Assembly (NCBI GenBank): GCA_003661365.1
Contig: QMVZ01000003.1
Coordinates: 1 to 33,188, forward strand
Direction: 5' to 3'
DNA: 33,188 nucleotides
DNA from: Thermoproteota archaeon
GTDB taxonomy: Archaea; Korarchaeota; Korarchaeia; Korarchaeales; Korarchaeaceae
Shown here: one piece after another, positions 8,935 through 15,704 of the stretch
Position numbering within the stretch: position 1 is the stretch's first letter
Layout of the letters: each line of letters opens with the position of its first letter
Program-made: the position numbers and the translations under genes
Notes under the pieces: generated by a model
What the model saw: the letters and a program-made list of their open reading frames with translations, nothing else
Told to the model about the DNA's origin: nothing
Database searches by the model: none

Positions 8935-9012
8935 CAAGGGTTCCCGGCGCCCCCGGGCGATCCCCTAGGAGGGGGGTTCCTAGGTAACCCAAGATGAAGG
9001 GGGAAGGCCTTG
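8935..9012 (+). promoter_or_regulatory. GC-rich structured RNA leader (candidate cis-regulatory RNA)
   Basis: An unusually GC-rich stretch in otherwise AT-rich spacer. Pairings read from the sequence: a closing helix GGGTT (8938-8942) with AACCC (8986-8990); a first hairpin, either CCCGG (8943-8947) with CCGGG (8953-8957) or CGCC (8948-8951) with GGCG (8956-8959); and a second hairpin, CCTAGGA (8964-8970) with TCCTAGG (8978-8984), whose loop is a run of G. CAAGG (8935-8939) also matches CCTTG (9008-9012), which contains the TTG start codon. That pairing would share bases with the closing helix, so two alternative states are possible. It matches no RNA family I recognise. It could be a translational switch, a stabilising 5' UTR or a separate small RNA. 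Confidence 0.5.
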
Positions 9013-9261
9013 CAGAATCATAAATTACTGAATGCCCATATAAGGATTCTAAGGAAGTTAGAGAAGGCCGGCGAGGACGGTGTTGTGGCTTCAGAACTAG
9101 TTCCAGAGAGGTCCTATAGGGAGTTCGTTCTTAGGTATCTTTGTATTCATGGATTAATTGAAAGACAGAAGCGATTTCGAGGTGAAAGGGTTTTCATAAC
9201 CGAGAAGGGCCTTTCACTGATTTACAAATTCAACAACGGGCACGAGGAACTCCCTGACTAA
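9010..9261 (+). CDS. Small winged-helix DNA-binding protein (83 aa)
   Basis: The sequence reads as a single winged-helix domain: helices LLNAHIRILRKLEKAG and VVASELV, a recognition helix SYREFVLRYLCIHGLI, then a basic beta wing RQKRFRGERVFITEKG. There is no second domain. Such proteins are usually transcription regulators, but the target cannot be read from sequence. The start is TTG at 9010, because a stop at 8995-8997 closes the frame and no in-frame ATG follows nearby. AGGGGG (8998-9003) is a plausible ribosome site 6 bases upstream. The start codon lies inside the possible pairing with 8935-8939. The gene stands alone between trmI (opposite strand) and the TGT gene. Family fairly sure; function unknown. 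Confidence 0.72.
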   Translation: MQNHKLLNAHIRILRKLEKAGEDGVVASELVPERSYREFVLRYLCIHGLIERQKRFRGERVFITEKGLSLIYKFNNGHEELPD

Positions 9262-9270
9262 TCTCCCCTC

Positions 9271-9280
9271 TCCTTTTTTT
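9271..9280 (+). terminator. T-run terminator after the winged-helix gene
   Basis: TCCTTTTTTT begins 10 bases after the stop codon. Archaeal RNA polymerase can terminate at U-runs without a hairpin, so this is a plausible end for the winged-helix transcript. It also sits where a promoter for the TGT gene would be expected, and no clear TATA box is visible there. Confidence 0.4.
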
Positions 9281-9317
9281 AGTAATAATCTCCTTCTTTA
9301 ATGAAGAGGGTCAAAAG

Positions 9318-11087
9318 ATGAAGGAAATTGGCTTTTTTTCAATACGAGCCAGAGACGCATCTGCAAGGCTAGGCACACTTGAAACCAAGAGCGGCGTCCT
9401 AGAGCTACCCGCTTTCTTTCCTGTCTATAACCCAAACAAGCCCATAATACCGGCAGAAGAGATCCTAAGCGATTTCAAAATAAAACAGATAATAACGAAC
9501 TCTTACATAATATATAGAAACCCGGATTTGAGATCAATGGTGCTTGACCGTGGTTTACACGCTACTTTAGGTTTTGATGGGATAATAATGACTGATTCAG
9601 GAGCATATCAGCTGTACAAATATGGAGAGGTGGAGGTTTCCAACATCGATATAGTTAGGTTTCAGCATCAGATTGGTTCTGATATTGGAAGCATAATAGA
9701 TGTTCCTATGGCGGCTCATATATCCTATCAACAAGCCAAAGAAGGGGTTAAAAAGACTATTGAAAATGCTAGGGAGCTAGATAAGATCAAAAATGAGCTA
9801 GAGGGGACAATTTGGCTTGGAACAGTTCAGGGCGCAAGATTTCAGGACCTGCTAGCTCGATGCGCAAGAGAGATCTCTTCTCTGTGTTTTGGATATTTCG
9901 GTGCAGGTTCGCTAAAAGTCGCTTTGGAAAGGTATGAGTACAATGTTCAAGTAGAATATCTACTTCGTGTTAGAGAGCTTTTACCTGCCGGAAAGCCCCT
10001 CCATTTTTGGGGGATAGGACATCCGTCCACGTTTGCCTTTTTTGTTGCTTTGGGTGCAGATAGTTTTGATTCTGCTGCCTATGCCTTGTTTGCCGAGGAT
10101 GGAAGGTATATGACCATTGAGGGAACCATGTACCTTGAGGATCTCGAAGAGTTCCCATGCAACTGCCCTGAATGCATAAAATACAATCCAGAGGAAGTTA
10201 GGTCCTTAACTAAAGACAAAAAAGTGCGTTTTTTGGCAAGACACAATCTTTACGTTTGCGTTGGGGAGATTAGGAAGATTAGAGAGGCTATTAGAGGAGG
10301 ATGGTTGTGGGAACTCGTCCAAATGAGAGCTAGATCTCATCCAAGCCTTTTAGAGGCCCTAAAATTTGCATTAAAGCATTTCAAAAGCGAATTAGAGAAG
10401 AGAGAGCCGTTTTCTAAGAAATCTGGTATCTTTTACTCCGGTGAAGAGACTATGGATCGTCCGGAGGTTAGTAGGGCAAAGAAAATGTTGCGAAGGGTGA
10501 CTGAAGCTAGACGTTTCTTTTCAACACACCTTTACGGCCAAGTACCAATTGGATTGAGGTACACCTATCCTTTTGGTCAAACACATGTTCCTGGTGAGGC
10601 CGAGCCTAAGGAAGAACCCAGCGATGAAGAGTTGCTGTCCCATTTGCTCCAATATCAGTTCGGTCCTGAGGCTAGAGACGCCTTTGAGAGCCCTAGAATT
10701 GTAAGGTCCAAAAGGACAGGCATGCCAAGACAGGTCTTTGATGGAGAAGAGAGGGTTGGCATGATAAGACACTATGATGGCATGTTCGTTCCCAGTTTAG
10801 AGGGAGCTAGGAAATTGATTAGAGTCTTGCCCTATCCTAAGTGCAGGGTTGTCGTGAAAAAGGAATTTGTGGAGGCTGTCGCAAGAGGGACTTCTGTTTT
10901 CACACATTTTGTTGATGATTTAGATCCTGAAATCAGGCCTTACCAAGAGATAATTGCAGTTGATGGATCTGATTCAGTCTTGGCTGTTGGTAAAACGATC
11001 TTGGCTGGACCAGAGGTTAGGGAATTTAAGAGGCATCCATTTATGAGAATTAGACATCACGTGCTTCCAAGAAAAGCTGAAAATTAG
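9318..11087 (+). CDS. tgtA: tRNA-guanine(15) transglycosylase (archaeosine synthesis)
   Basis: Exchanges guanine 15 in the D-loop of archaeal tRNAs for preQ0, the first tRNA-bound step toward archaeosine. The 589 aa length is that of a full archaeal enzyme. The N-terminal TIM barrel has TDSGAYQ with D93 (general acid/base position) and FDSAAYALFA with D251, the expected nucleophile. A zinc site follows with C281, C283, C286 and H309. The middle is the C1/C2 linker region. The C-terminus (about 510-589) is a PUA domain beginning YPKCRVVVKKEF. The ATG at 9318 follows a weak GAGGGTC site. It converges on the DUF359 gene with a 4-base overlap of stop codons. Single-chain form with PUA, not split as in some archaea. 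Confidence 0.96.
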   Translation: MKEIGFFSIRARDASARLGTLETKSGVLELPAFFPVYNPNKPIIPAEEILSDFKIKQIITNSYIIYRNPDLRSMVLDRGLHATLGFDGIIMTDSGAYQLYKYGEVEVSNIDIVRFQHQIGSDIGSIIDVPMAAHISYQQAKEGVKKTIENARELDKIKNELEGTIWLGTVQGARFQDLLARCAREISSLCFGYFGAGSLKVALERYEYNVQVEYLLRVRELLPAGKPLHFWGIGHPSTFAFFVALGADSFDSAAYALFAEDGRYMTIEGTMYLEDLEEFPCNCPECIKYNPEEVRSLTKDKKVRFLARHNLYVCVGEIRKIREAIRGGWLWELVQMRARSHPSLLEALKFALKHFKSELEKREPFSKKSGIFYSGEETMDRPEVSRAKKMLRRVTEARRFFSTHLYGQVPIGLRYTYPFGQTHVPGEAEPKEEPSDEELLSHLLQYQFGPEARDAFESPRIVRSKRTGMPRQVFDGEERVGMIRHYDGMFVPSLEGARKLIRVLPYPKCRVVVKKEFVEAVARGTSVFTHFVDDLDPEIRPYQEIIAVDGSDSVLAVGKTILAGPEVREFKRHPFMRIRHHVLPRKAEN

Positions 11088-11632
11088 TCATTTGCACATT
11101 CAAATGACTCTTCTAGGATCCTTATAGCCCTAGCCTTTTCTTGCTTGGTTAAGTGAACTATCACAGCCCCTTCTCCTGGCTGTCCATAGACAAAAAGGGA
11201 ATCTAATGGACCAATGATGGCTACAGGGAATCCAAGAAGATCTTCCTCCCCTTCAACTAACACAGCAACTTTTTGACCTGTATTCATGGCATTTATTGCC
11301 TTTTTTATGGTTAGCCAGGCCTCCATGGTTATCCACCCGGGAGGGTTTTTCGTCCTTAGAATAGTGTAGCCCTTTAGCGCCTCTTTTGGTTCTTCTATCC
11401 TTTGCCTTTGTACTTTGAGATCTAGAACACAGAGATTTGGTTTTATTCCTATTTCTATGAGGTTTTTGAAAACCGCATCGCCTACTGCCAAAACTAGTTT
11501 CTCCTCAAATAGATCTCTAGAGAGCTTTCTAACGACTAAGCCCTTAGGTCGACTAATGACAAGCCTAGCGTCCTGTTTCAGCTTTAAATCACAGATCAGA
11601 TCTCCTTGAAGAACTCTTTTAGTTCCTTTCAA
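11084..11632 (-). CDS. GTP-dependent dephospho-CoA kinase (DUF359)
   Basis: Phosphorylates dephospho-CoA with GTP in the last step of archaeal CoA synthesis; the DUF359 family was assigned this role in Thermococcus. The 182 aa protein shows the family pattern: VLAVGDAVFKNLIEIG, then the conserved IKPNLCVLDLKVQR, the NPPGWIT motif, and VEGEEDLLGFP followed by YGQPGEGAVIV. The start is TTG at 11632: the nearby ATG at 11639 is out of frame and quickly stops. In many archaea DUF359 sits beside RNA polymerase or ribosomal protein genes; here it is alone, tail to tail with the TGT gene. Family call confident; activity inferred from family. Confidence 0.88.
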   Translation of the reverse strand: MKGTKRVLQGDLICDLKLKQDARLVISRPKGLVVRKLSRDLFEEKLVLAVGDAVFKNLIEIGIKPNLCVLDLKVQRQRIEEPKEALKGYTILRTKNPPGWITMEAWLTIKKAINAMNTGQKVAVLVEGEEDLLGFPVAIIGPLDSLFVYGQPGEGAVIVHLTKQEKARAIRILEESFECAND

Positions 11633-11697
11633 CAGACATCACATCGTTTTGACGGTTTGGGTTTTGAAGAAATCCATAACCATTATTTTTGTAAAAA

Positions 11698-11806
11698 TGG
11701 GGCCGCCGGGATTTGAACCCGGGTCACCAGCGCCCCTAGCCGGTCAAAGAAAAGTAATCGTCTTGACCTCAGGCTGGCATCCTGGACCAAGCTAGACTAC
11801 GGCCCA
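11698..11806 (-). tRNA. tRNA-Pro(GGG) with a 34-base intron inside the anticodon
   Basis: Read on the minus strand: U8-A9, D-stem GTCT/GGAT, anticodon stem CCAGC/GCTGG, T-stem CCGGG/CCCGG with loop TTCAAAT, acceptor 3' strand CGGCCCC, discriminator A73 at 11698; CCA is not encoded. Between the anticodon-stem strands lie 41 bases, too many for a loop. Removing 11736-11769 leaves a 7-base loop CTGGGGC, anticodon GGG (Pro). The short variable loop rules out Leu, which a naive reading (GAG) would give. The first acceptor pair reads U1-C72, a mismatch. Mature length is 75 bases plus CCA. A TATA box lies 26 bases upstream. Confidence 0.9.
11736..11769 (-). other. Non-canonical tRNA intron (between positions 34 and 35)
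   Basis: The exon-intron junctions fold into a full bulge-helix-bulge: outer pairs GCC/GGC, 3' bulge AGG, four-base helix AGCC/GGCT, 5' bulge TGA, inner helix GGTCAA/TTGACC. Cutting after the second base of each bulge (TG^A and AG^G), as the archaeal splicing endonuclease does, removes exactly 34 bases and gives a normal loop. Most archaeal introns sit between 37 and 38; this one splits the anticodon between 34 and 35. Non-canonical sites usually require the heterotetrameric endonuclease found in TACK archaea. Confidence 0.85.
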
Positions 11807-11826
11807 GTTCAAAAAGCTCTAACCAA

Positions 11827-11837
11827 CATTTAAATAG
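11827..11837 (-). promoter_or_regulatory. TATA box for tRNA-Pro
   Basis: On the minus strand this reads CTATTTAAATG, centred 26 bases upstream of the tRNA 5' end, the spacing expected of an archaeal TATA box. Confidence 0.6.
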
Positions 11838-11963
11838 TTACATTTTTCCTAGAGACAGCTAGAACCTTTTCAGGTATAGAATCTCACATTTTCGCCTTTT
11901 GGGTAACCAAAAAATCGATGGATGAGGAAATTTTGCCCATTAAAATCTTTCTTGCATCGAGAT

Positions 11964-11975
11964 CTTTATAATATA
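11964..11975 (+). promoter_or_regulatory. TATA box for the DUF92 gene
   Basis: CTTTATAATATA is centred about 41 bases before the GTG at 12011, predicting a start near 11996 and a leader of about 15 bases that includes AAGAGAAAGGGA. The rest of the spacer back to the tRNA-Pro promoter (11838-11963) shows nothing I can assign. Confidence 0.55.
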
Positions 11976-12010
11976 GTAGTAACAAGCGGGTTAAGAGAAA
12001 GGGACCTAGA

Positions 12011-12805
12011 GTGTATACTAAGATAATAGGCCTTTCAATAGTTATTGCTCTTGGGCTTATCAGTCTTAGAAAGGGCTGGGTAGATTTTCTAGGGCTAATC
12101 AGTGGTTTTGTTGTTGGAGGGAGTATCGTTCTTCTAGGTGACTTAAAGGCTTTTTTGCCGATGATGGCCTTCTATTTATCTGGTAGTTTAGCTACGAAGC
12201 TAAAATACAAGAGAAAAGTTCAAAAAGAGGCTGCTCAGCCCAAAGGTGGAGCGAGAAGTTGGCAGAACGTTTTTGCAAACGGTTTAATGCCTGTGGTCTT
12301 TCTAGTTCTGTGGCGAACCTTGGGGTCTGAAAGATGGCTTTTTGCCTATATTGCTTCAGTCTCTGCTTCTATTGCTGATACTTTGAGTAACGAGATTGGC
12401 GTTTTGAATCCTTCTCCACCAAGACTTGTCACAAGACCCTGGATGGAGGTTGATCCTGGTACATCTGGAGGAGTTAGTCCGCTAGGCTTTTTAGTAGCTC
12501 TGGTTGCCCCCTTTCTCTTGGGATCTTTAACTAGTGCTGTTGGTCTCGTTGGATCCAATCCGGTTCTGTTTTCTACAATAACGGGCTTTTTTGGAAGTTT
12601 AGTGGATAGCATAATAGGAGCTGAGTGGCAGGCCCTTTACTTATGTCCTAAATGTGATAAGATAACGGAGTCAAAGGTTCATAGATGCGGAACTCAGGCC
12701 AAGCTAATTAAGGGGTATAGTTGGCTGAGTAACGACCTTGTTAATCTTATTATGAGTGGAACCACTGGTCTAGTTGGTTATCTGATTTCAGTAAGGTTTA
12801 TTTAA
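12011..12805 (+). CDS. DUF92 family integral membrane protein
   Basis: A 264 aa hydrophobic protein with about six membrane segments, starting with IIGLSIVIALGLISL at the N-terminus. The family hallmarks are visible: SWQNVFANGLMPV, ASVSASIADTLSNEIG, DPGTSGGVSPLG, and GFFGSLVDSIIGAEWQ. The plant member VTE6 is a phytyl-phosphate kinase, so an isoprenoid-phosphate kinase role is possible, but the archaeal substrate is not established. A loop with CPKC and a later Cys (residues about 214-230) could bind metal. The start is GTG at 12011, chosen because it sits just below a clear TATA box and just after a purine-rich site. Transcription appears independent of tfb downstream. Confidence 0.85.
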   Translation: MYTKIIGLSIVIALGLISLRKGWVDFLGLISGFVVGGSIVLLGDLKAFLPMMAFYLSGSLATKLKYKRKVQKEAAQPKGGARSWQNVFANGLMPVVFLVLWRTLGSERWLFAYIASVSASIADTLSNEIGVLNPSPPRLVTRPWMEVDPGTSGGVSPLGFLVALVAPFLLGSLTSAVGLVGSNPVLFSTITGFFGSLVDSIIGAEWQALYLCPKCDKITESKVHRCGTQAKLIKGYSWLSNDLVNLIMSGTTGLVGYLISVRFI

Positions 12806-12813
12806 TCTAACGT

Positions 12814-12827
12814 AAAATTTATATATC
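12814..12827 (+). promoter_or_regulatory. TATA box for tfb
   Basis: AAAATTTATATATC starts 9 bases after the DUF92 stop. It predicts a start near 12848 and a leader of about 19 bases containing GGGGGT just before the ATG at 12867. Confidence 0.6.
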
Positions 12828-12866
12828 ACTTCTCCAACGCATAGTGGAGAATACTTTTCTGGGGGT

Positions 12867-13865
12867 ATGTATTTCTTGTTCGAATATCCATCTTCTAGGG
12901 ATAAGAAAGAGAGTGAAGAGTCTCCCTTCATAGAGGAGAGGATTGTTTGTCCCAGATGCCATAGCACAAAAATTATTGAGGATGTTGATACTGGAGAGCT
13001 GGTTTGCTCTGAGTGCGGATTGGTGATAACAAAAGGTCTATTCCTTGAGGATAAAGATTGGAGAGCATTTGATACCGAGGAATTCATGGAAAGAGCCAGA
13101 GCAGGGGCTCCAGTCACTCCAACAAGACCCGCATATGGGTTAGATACCCAGATCTCTTTCTCAAAGGGAATTAGCCAAAAATCCATTCAGGCCCTGAGAA
13201 GAACAAAGAAGCACGTTAGAAGTAGAAAAGAGAAGAACGTGATGCCTGCGTTGTTTAAGATAAGGGCCATAGCAGAGCAGTTAGACCTTCCCACCCATAC
13301 GGTAGAGGATGCTGCCAAGCTATATAGAATGGCCTCGTCTGCTGGCCTTGTTAAAGGGAGGAGCATGGATGCTATGGTGGCGGCCGTCATCTACGCTGCA
13401 TGCAGAAGAACAGAGGTACCAAGATCTCTTGGAGAGATAGCTTCCTTCTTCAATCTTACAGAGAAAGAAGTAGGCCGCAGCTTTAGGTTCTTGTTTAGGA
13501 AGCTGGGTACAAGGATTCCACCACCGAAATCCGAAGTCTATGTCCCTAGGATCTGCTCTAAGCTGAAACTTCCTCAATCCATTGCTACAAGAGCAATAAA
13601 AATACTCAAGATAGCAAGAGAGGTTGGCGCAACGTTAGGGAGGGAACCTGTAGGAGTGGCGGCTGCTGCTGTTTATCTTGCATGTCAAGAGGCAGGAATA
13701 CATAGGACTCAGAGGGAGTTAGCACAAGCAGCCTCAGTGACTGAAGTTACTGTTAGAAACAGGTACCGTGAATTTCTAGAGAAAGTACGGCCTGTTCTTA
13801 AGGAAGAAGATGAAAAGGCGGCTGCTGCCGTAGTACCGGATGGTGCCAGTGACCAACAAAAATAA
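12867..13865 (+). CDS. tfb: Transcription initiation factor B (TFB)
   Basis: The archaeal TFIIB homologue, which bridges TBP-bound promoter DNA and RNA polymerase. The 332 aa protein has an N-terminal zinc ribbon (C28, C31, C47, C50), then the B-reader/linker region (DWRAFDTEEFMERARAGAP), followed by two cyclin-like repeats at about 125-220 and 225-315. The second repeat ends with a helix-turn-helix (TQRELAQAASVTEVTVRNR) that contacts the BRE. The ATG at 12867 is preceded by GGGGGT and a strong TATA box. The tail is rich in Glu, Lys and Ala. It heads a run of information-processing genes (aIF1, RpoP), and TBP follows 1.2 kb downstream. Confidence 0.97.
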   Translation: MYFLFEYPSSRDKKESEESPFIEERIVCPRCHSTKIIEDVDTGELVCSECGLVITKGLFLEDKDWRAFDTEEFMERARAGAPVTPTRPAYGLDTQISFSKGISQKSIQALRRTKKHVRSRKEKNVMPALFKIRAIAEQLDLPTHTVEDAAKLYRMASSAGLVKGRSMDAMVAAVIYAACRRTEVPRSLGEIASFFNLTEKEVGRSFRFLFRKLGTRIPPPKSEVYVPRICSKLKLPQSIATRAIKILKIAREVGATLGREPVGVAAAAVYLACQEAGIHRTQRELAQAASVTEVTVRNRYREFLEKVRPVLKEEDEKAAAAVVPDGASDQQK

Positions 13866-13921
13866 ATTTTCTAAAGGGATCGCAATATCCAGACCTGTCA
13901 AGGGAGGTCTTGCATAAAGTA

Positions 13922-14242
13922 ATGAGCTTCGGAGAAAGGTGCCCGATCTGCGGACTTCCAAAGGAGTTATGCGTCTGCGGTGAAATAGCCAAGGAGCAGC
14001 AGAAAGTTGTAATAAAAATCGAAAAGAGAAAGTACGGCCGCGAAGTGACTCTAGTTGAAGGAATTGATGCCAACGACACCGATGTTAAGGGATTAGTGAA
14101 ATACCTTAAGAAGAAGCTGGGTTGCGGTGGAACTTACAAAAAGAAAGAGGGTTTGCTTTTACTTCAGGGCGATCATAAGCGCAAACTTAAGGACATGCTG
14201 GTGCAATGGGGGATCCCAGAAGATAGGATAGAGGTGGTCTAA
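13922..14242 (+). CDS. Translation initiation factor aIF1 (SUI1 family)
   Basis: Ribosomal small-subunit factor that promotes correct start-codon selection. A C-terminal SUI1 fold (VVIKIEKRKYGREVTLVEGID to the end) includes the conserved LKKKLGCGGTYKK and LQGDHKRKLKDML segments. The N-terminus has four cysteines (C7, C10, C17, C19: CPICGLPKELCVC), a small zinc knuckle seen in archaeal members. I chose the ATG at 13922, giving 106 aa. A TTG at 13910 would add four residues, but it sits one base after the GGGAGGT ribosome site (13902-13908), too close to use it. The stop is followed immediately by rpoP, so the two are probably cotranscribed. Confidence 0.92.
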   Translation: MSFGERCPICGLPKELCVCGEIAKEQQKVVIKIEKRKYGREVTLVEGIDANDTDVKGLVKYLKKKLGCGGTYKKKEGLLLLQGDHKRKLKDMLVQWGIPEDRIEVV

Positions 14243-14389
14243 GTGTACGTTTGTATGAGGTGTGGAAATACTTTCCATAGGGAAGAGATGGAGGAATACT
14301 TCAAGGACTTTAGATGCCCGAAATGCGGATATAGAATATTGAAGAAAGTTAGGTCAGGAGCTGTTCCCAGACATGTGAAAGCCAAGTGA
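14243..14389 (+). CDS. rpoP: DNA-directed RNA polymerase subunit P (Rpo12)
   Basis: A 48 aa zinc-ribbon subunit of archaeal RNA polymerase, the homologue of eukaryotic Rpb12. It starts with GTG at 14243, directly after the aIF1 stop. Cysteines lie at positions 4, 7, 25 and 28 (VCMRCG and CPKCGYRI), followed by the basic tail VRSGAVPRHVKAK typical of the subunit. The last four bases (GTGA) also contain the start of the signal peptidase gene. Length and zinc pattern match the family. Confidence 0.93.
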   Translation: MYVCMRCGNTFHREEMEEYFKDFRCPKCGYRILKKVRSGAVPRHVKAK

Positions 14390-14904
14390 GGTCTTCCACA
14401 TTGAATAGAGAAAAGGAGATAGCAAAGTCAATTATAGAGATTATAGTAATCTTTGCTGTCGTTTTTATAATTGCAAACTATGGATTGCGTTTCTTACTTG
14501 GGGTAAAATATCCTCTAGCGGTCCCCACCTCAAATTCCATGTATCCCACGCTAAAGAAAGGAGATTTGCTTATAGTAACTAAAGCGGATCCCTACGAACT
14601 CAAGGAAGGGGACATCATTGTTTTTCAAGCATCATGGGCAAGCAAACCTGTTGTTCACAGGATAGTTAAGATAGAATGGTCTGGGGGTTCACCTATCTTT
14701 TACACAAAGGGAGATGCCAATTCTCACATAGATATGGGATTCAGAACGGTTGAAGATGTGATTGGAAAAGTGAAATATCGAGTTCCTATCCCGAGACTTG
14801 GGGAATTCCTGACCATACTTCAGAATAAGTGGGTGCGTATTACGCTGATAGGGATCCTTGGATACATGCTAATAGAGGATATACTCAAAAAGGAAGAAGA
14901 GTAG
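14386..14904 (+). CDS. Signal peptidase I (archaeal/ER type)
   Basis: Membrane serine protease that removes signal peptides from secreted proteins. It is 172 aa with an N-terminal membrane helix (about 14-33), catalytic Ser51 in TSNSMYPTLKKGD, His91 in VVHRI (His replaces the Lys of bacterial enzymes), Asp110 in TKGDAN, and a C-terminal membrane helix (about 150-166, ITLIGILGYMLI). The C-terminal anchor is usual in archaeal members. The GTG at 14386 overlaps the rpoP stop (GTGA), so translation is probably coupled. An ATG-initiated form would lose the N-terminal helix. The operon partners are unrelated in function. Confidence 0.92.
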   Translation: MRSSTLNREKEIAKSIIEIIVIFAVVFIIANYGLRFLLGVKYPLAVPTSNSMYPTLKKGDLLIVTKADPYELKEGDIIVFQASWASKPVVHRIVKIEWSGGSPIFYTKGDANSHIDMGFRTVEDVIGKVKYRVPIPRLGEFLTILQNKWVRITLIGILGYMLIEDILKKEEE

Positions 14905-15034
14905 GTCTTTGCCTTCATAACATGTTAGTTACCCTTATTTCTCTAAATTTCCATCATTTTAGGAGATGTTTAGGAAAGAAAGCTAAAAGGTTCTCCAGAA
15001 TTCAAAAAAGCAGTTGTAGAGAGCTTTAGCAAGG

Positions 15035-15044
15035 TATTTAAAAA
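15035..15044 (+). promoter_or_regulatory. TATA box for tbp
   Basis: TATTTAAAAA is centred about 34 bases before the ATG at 15074, predicting a short leader with a GGAG site at 15057-15060. The spacer 14905-15034 shows no gene or repeat I can support. Confidence 0.6.
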
Positions 15045-15073
15045 GTCCCCTTCTTAGGAGCATAGGGCTGCAA

Positions 15074-15661
15074 ATGGGGTTGGGGAGTGAAGAACATCCA
15101 GAAATTAAGAAAAAGCCTGAAATAAAAATACAAAACGTAGTTTCATCCGCAGATATAAGACAAAGGCTGGATCTCAATGAAATAGCTACTAAGATAAAGG
15201 AATCTAGATACGAACCGGATAAGTTCCCTGGATTAGTCCTTAAGCTGAAGGAACCAAAGGCTGCCCTCCTAGTTTTCAATAGCGGAAAGTTTGTATGTAC
15301 TGGAACGAAATCAATAGAGGAAAGCGCTATTGCCGTCCAAAAAGCGATAGAACTCATGAAGCAACACGGGATCAAGATAGAGGGAAAGCCTTTGATAAAA
15401 GCCGAGAACATAGTTGCTTCAGCCAAGCTATTCCTTAAGGTTGATATCGAGAGGCTTGCCTTTGAAATGCCAAATACCCTCTATGAACCTGAACAGTTTC
15501 CAGGTTTAATCTATAGGATGGATAGTCCCAAAGTGGTGTTCTTAGTATTTGCCTCTGGCAGCTTGGTATGCACAGGAGCTAAAAAGGAGGCAGATGTTAA
15601 GAGGGCTGTTTATAAGCTCAGGGATATATTATTAGAGCGCGGATATGCTAAACCTGAATAA
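15074..15661 (+). CDS. tbp: TATA-binding protein (TBP)
   Basis: Recognises the promoter TATA box together with TFB. The 195 aa protein has a charged N-terminal tail of about 22 residues and then two direct repeats (about 24-105 and 114-195). Each repeat has the saddle pattern: IVASA / VVSSA, YEPxxFPGL, a hydrophobic VFLVFASG / ALLVFNSG strand, and the VCTGAK / VCTGTK motif. Phe residues near YEPEQFPG are the DNA-kinking side chains in the family. The ATG at 15074 follows a TATA box and a GGAG site. It lies 170 bases after the signal peptidase gene with its own promoter, near tfb and rpoP. Confidence 0.97.
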   Translation: MGLGSEEHPEIKKKPEIKIQNVVSSADIRQRLDLNEIATKIKESRYEPDKFPGLVLKLKEPKAALLVFNSGKFVCTGTKSIEESAIAVQKAIELMKQHGIKIEGKPLIKAENIVASAKLFLKVDIERLAFEMPNTLYEPEQFPGLIYRMDSPKVVFLVFASGSLVCTGAKKEADVKRAVYKLRDILLERGYAKPE

Positions 15662-15666
15662 AATTA

Positions 15667-15693
15667 CGCCTTTAGACCTTGAGTTGAAAGGCG
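15667..15693 (+). repeat. Inverted repeat between tbp and AMMECR1
   Basis: CGCCTTT (15667-15673) and AAAGGCG (15687-15693) form a perfect 7-base stem with a 13-base loop. It starts 5 bases after the tbp stop and ends 11 bases before the AMMECR1 ATG. No T-run follows, so it is not a typical terminator. It could be an RNA hairpin affecting AMMECR1 translation or mRNA processing. Confidence 0.5.
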
Positions 15694-15704
15694 GGTTGTG
15701 AACT

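Noticed and set aside
11698-11806. Reading the tRNA as Leu(GAG) with an intron at 37/38
   Set aside because: The variable loop is only 4 bases, and the bulge-helix-bulge places the splice sites so that the loop is CTGGGGC, giving Pro(GGG).
11876-11950. GATGGATGAGG as a box C of a small RNA
   Set aside because: No CTGA box D downstream and no flanking complementary ends.
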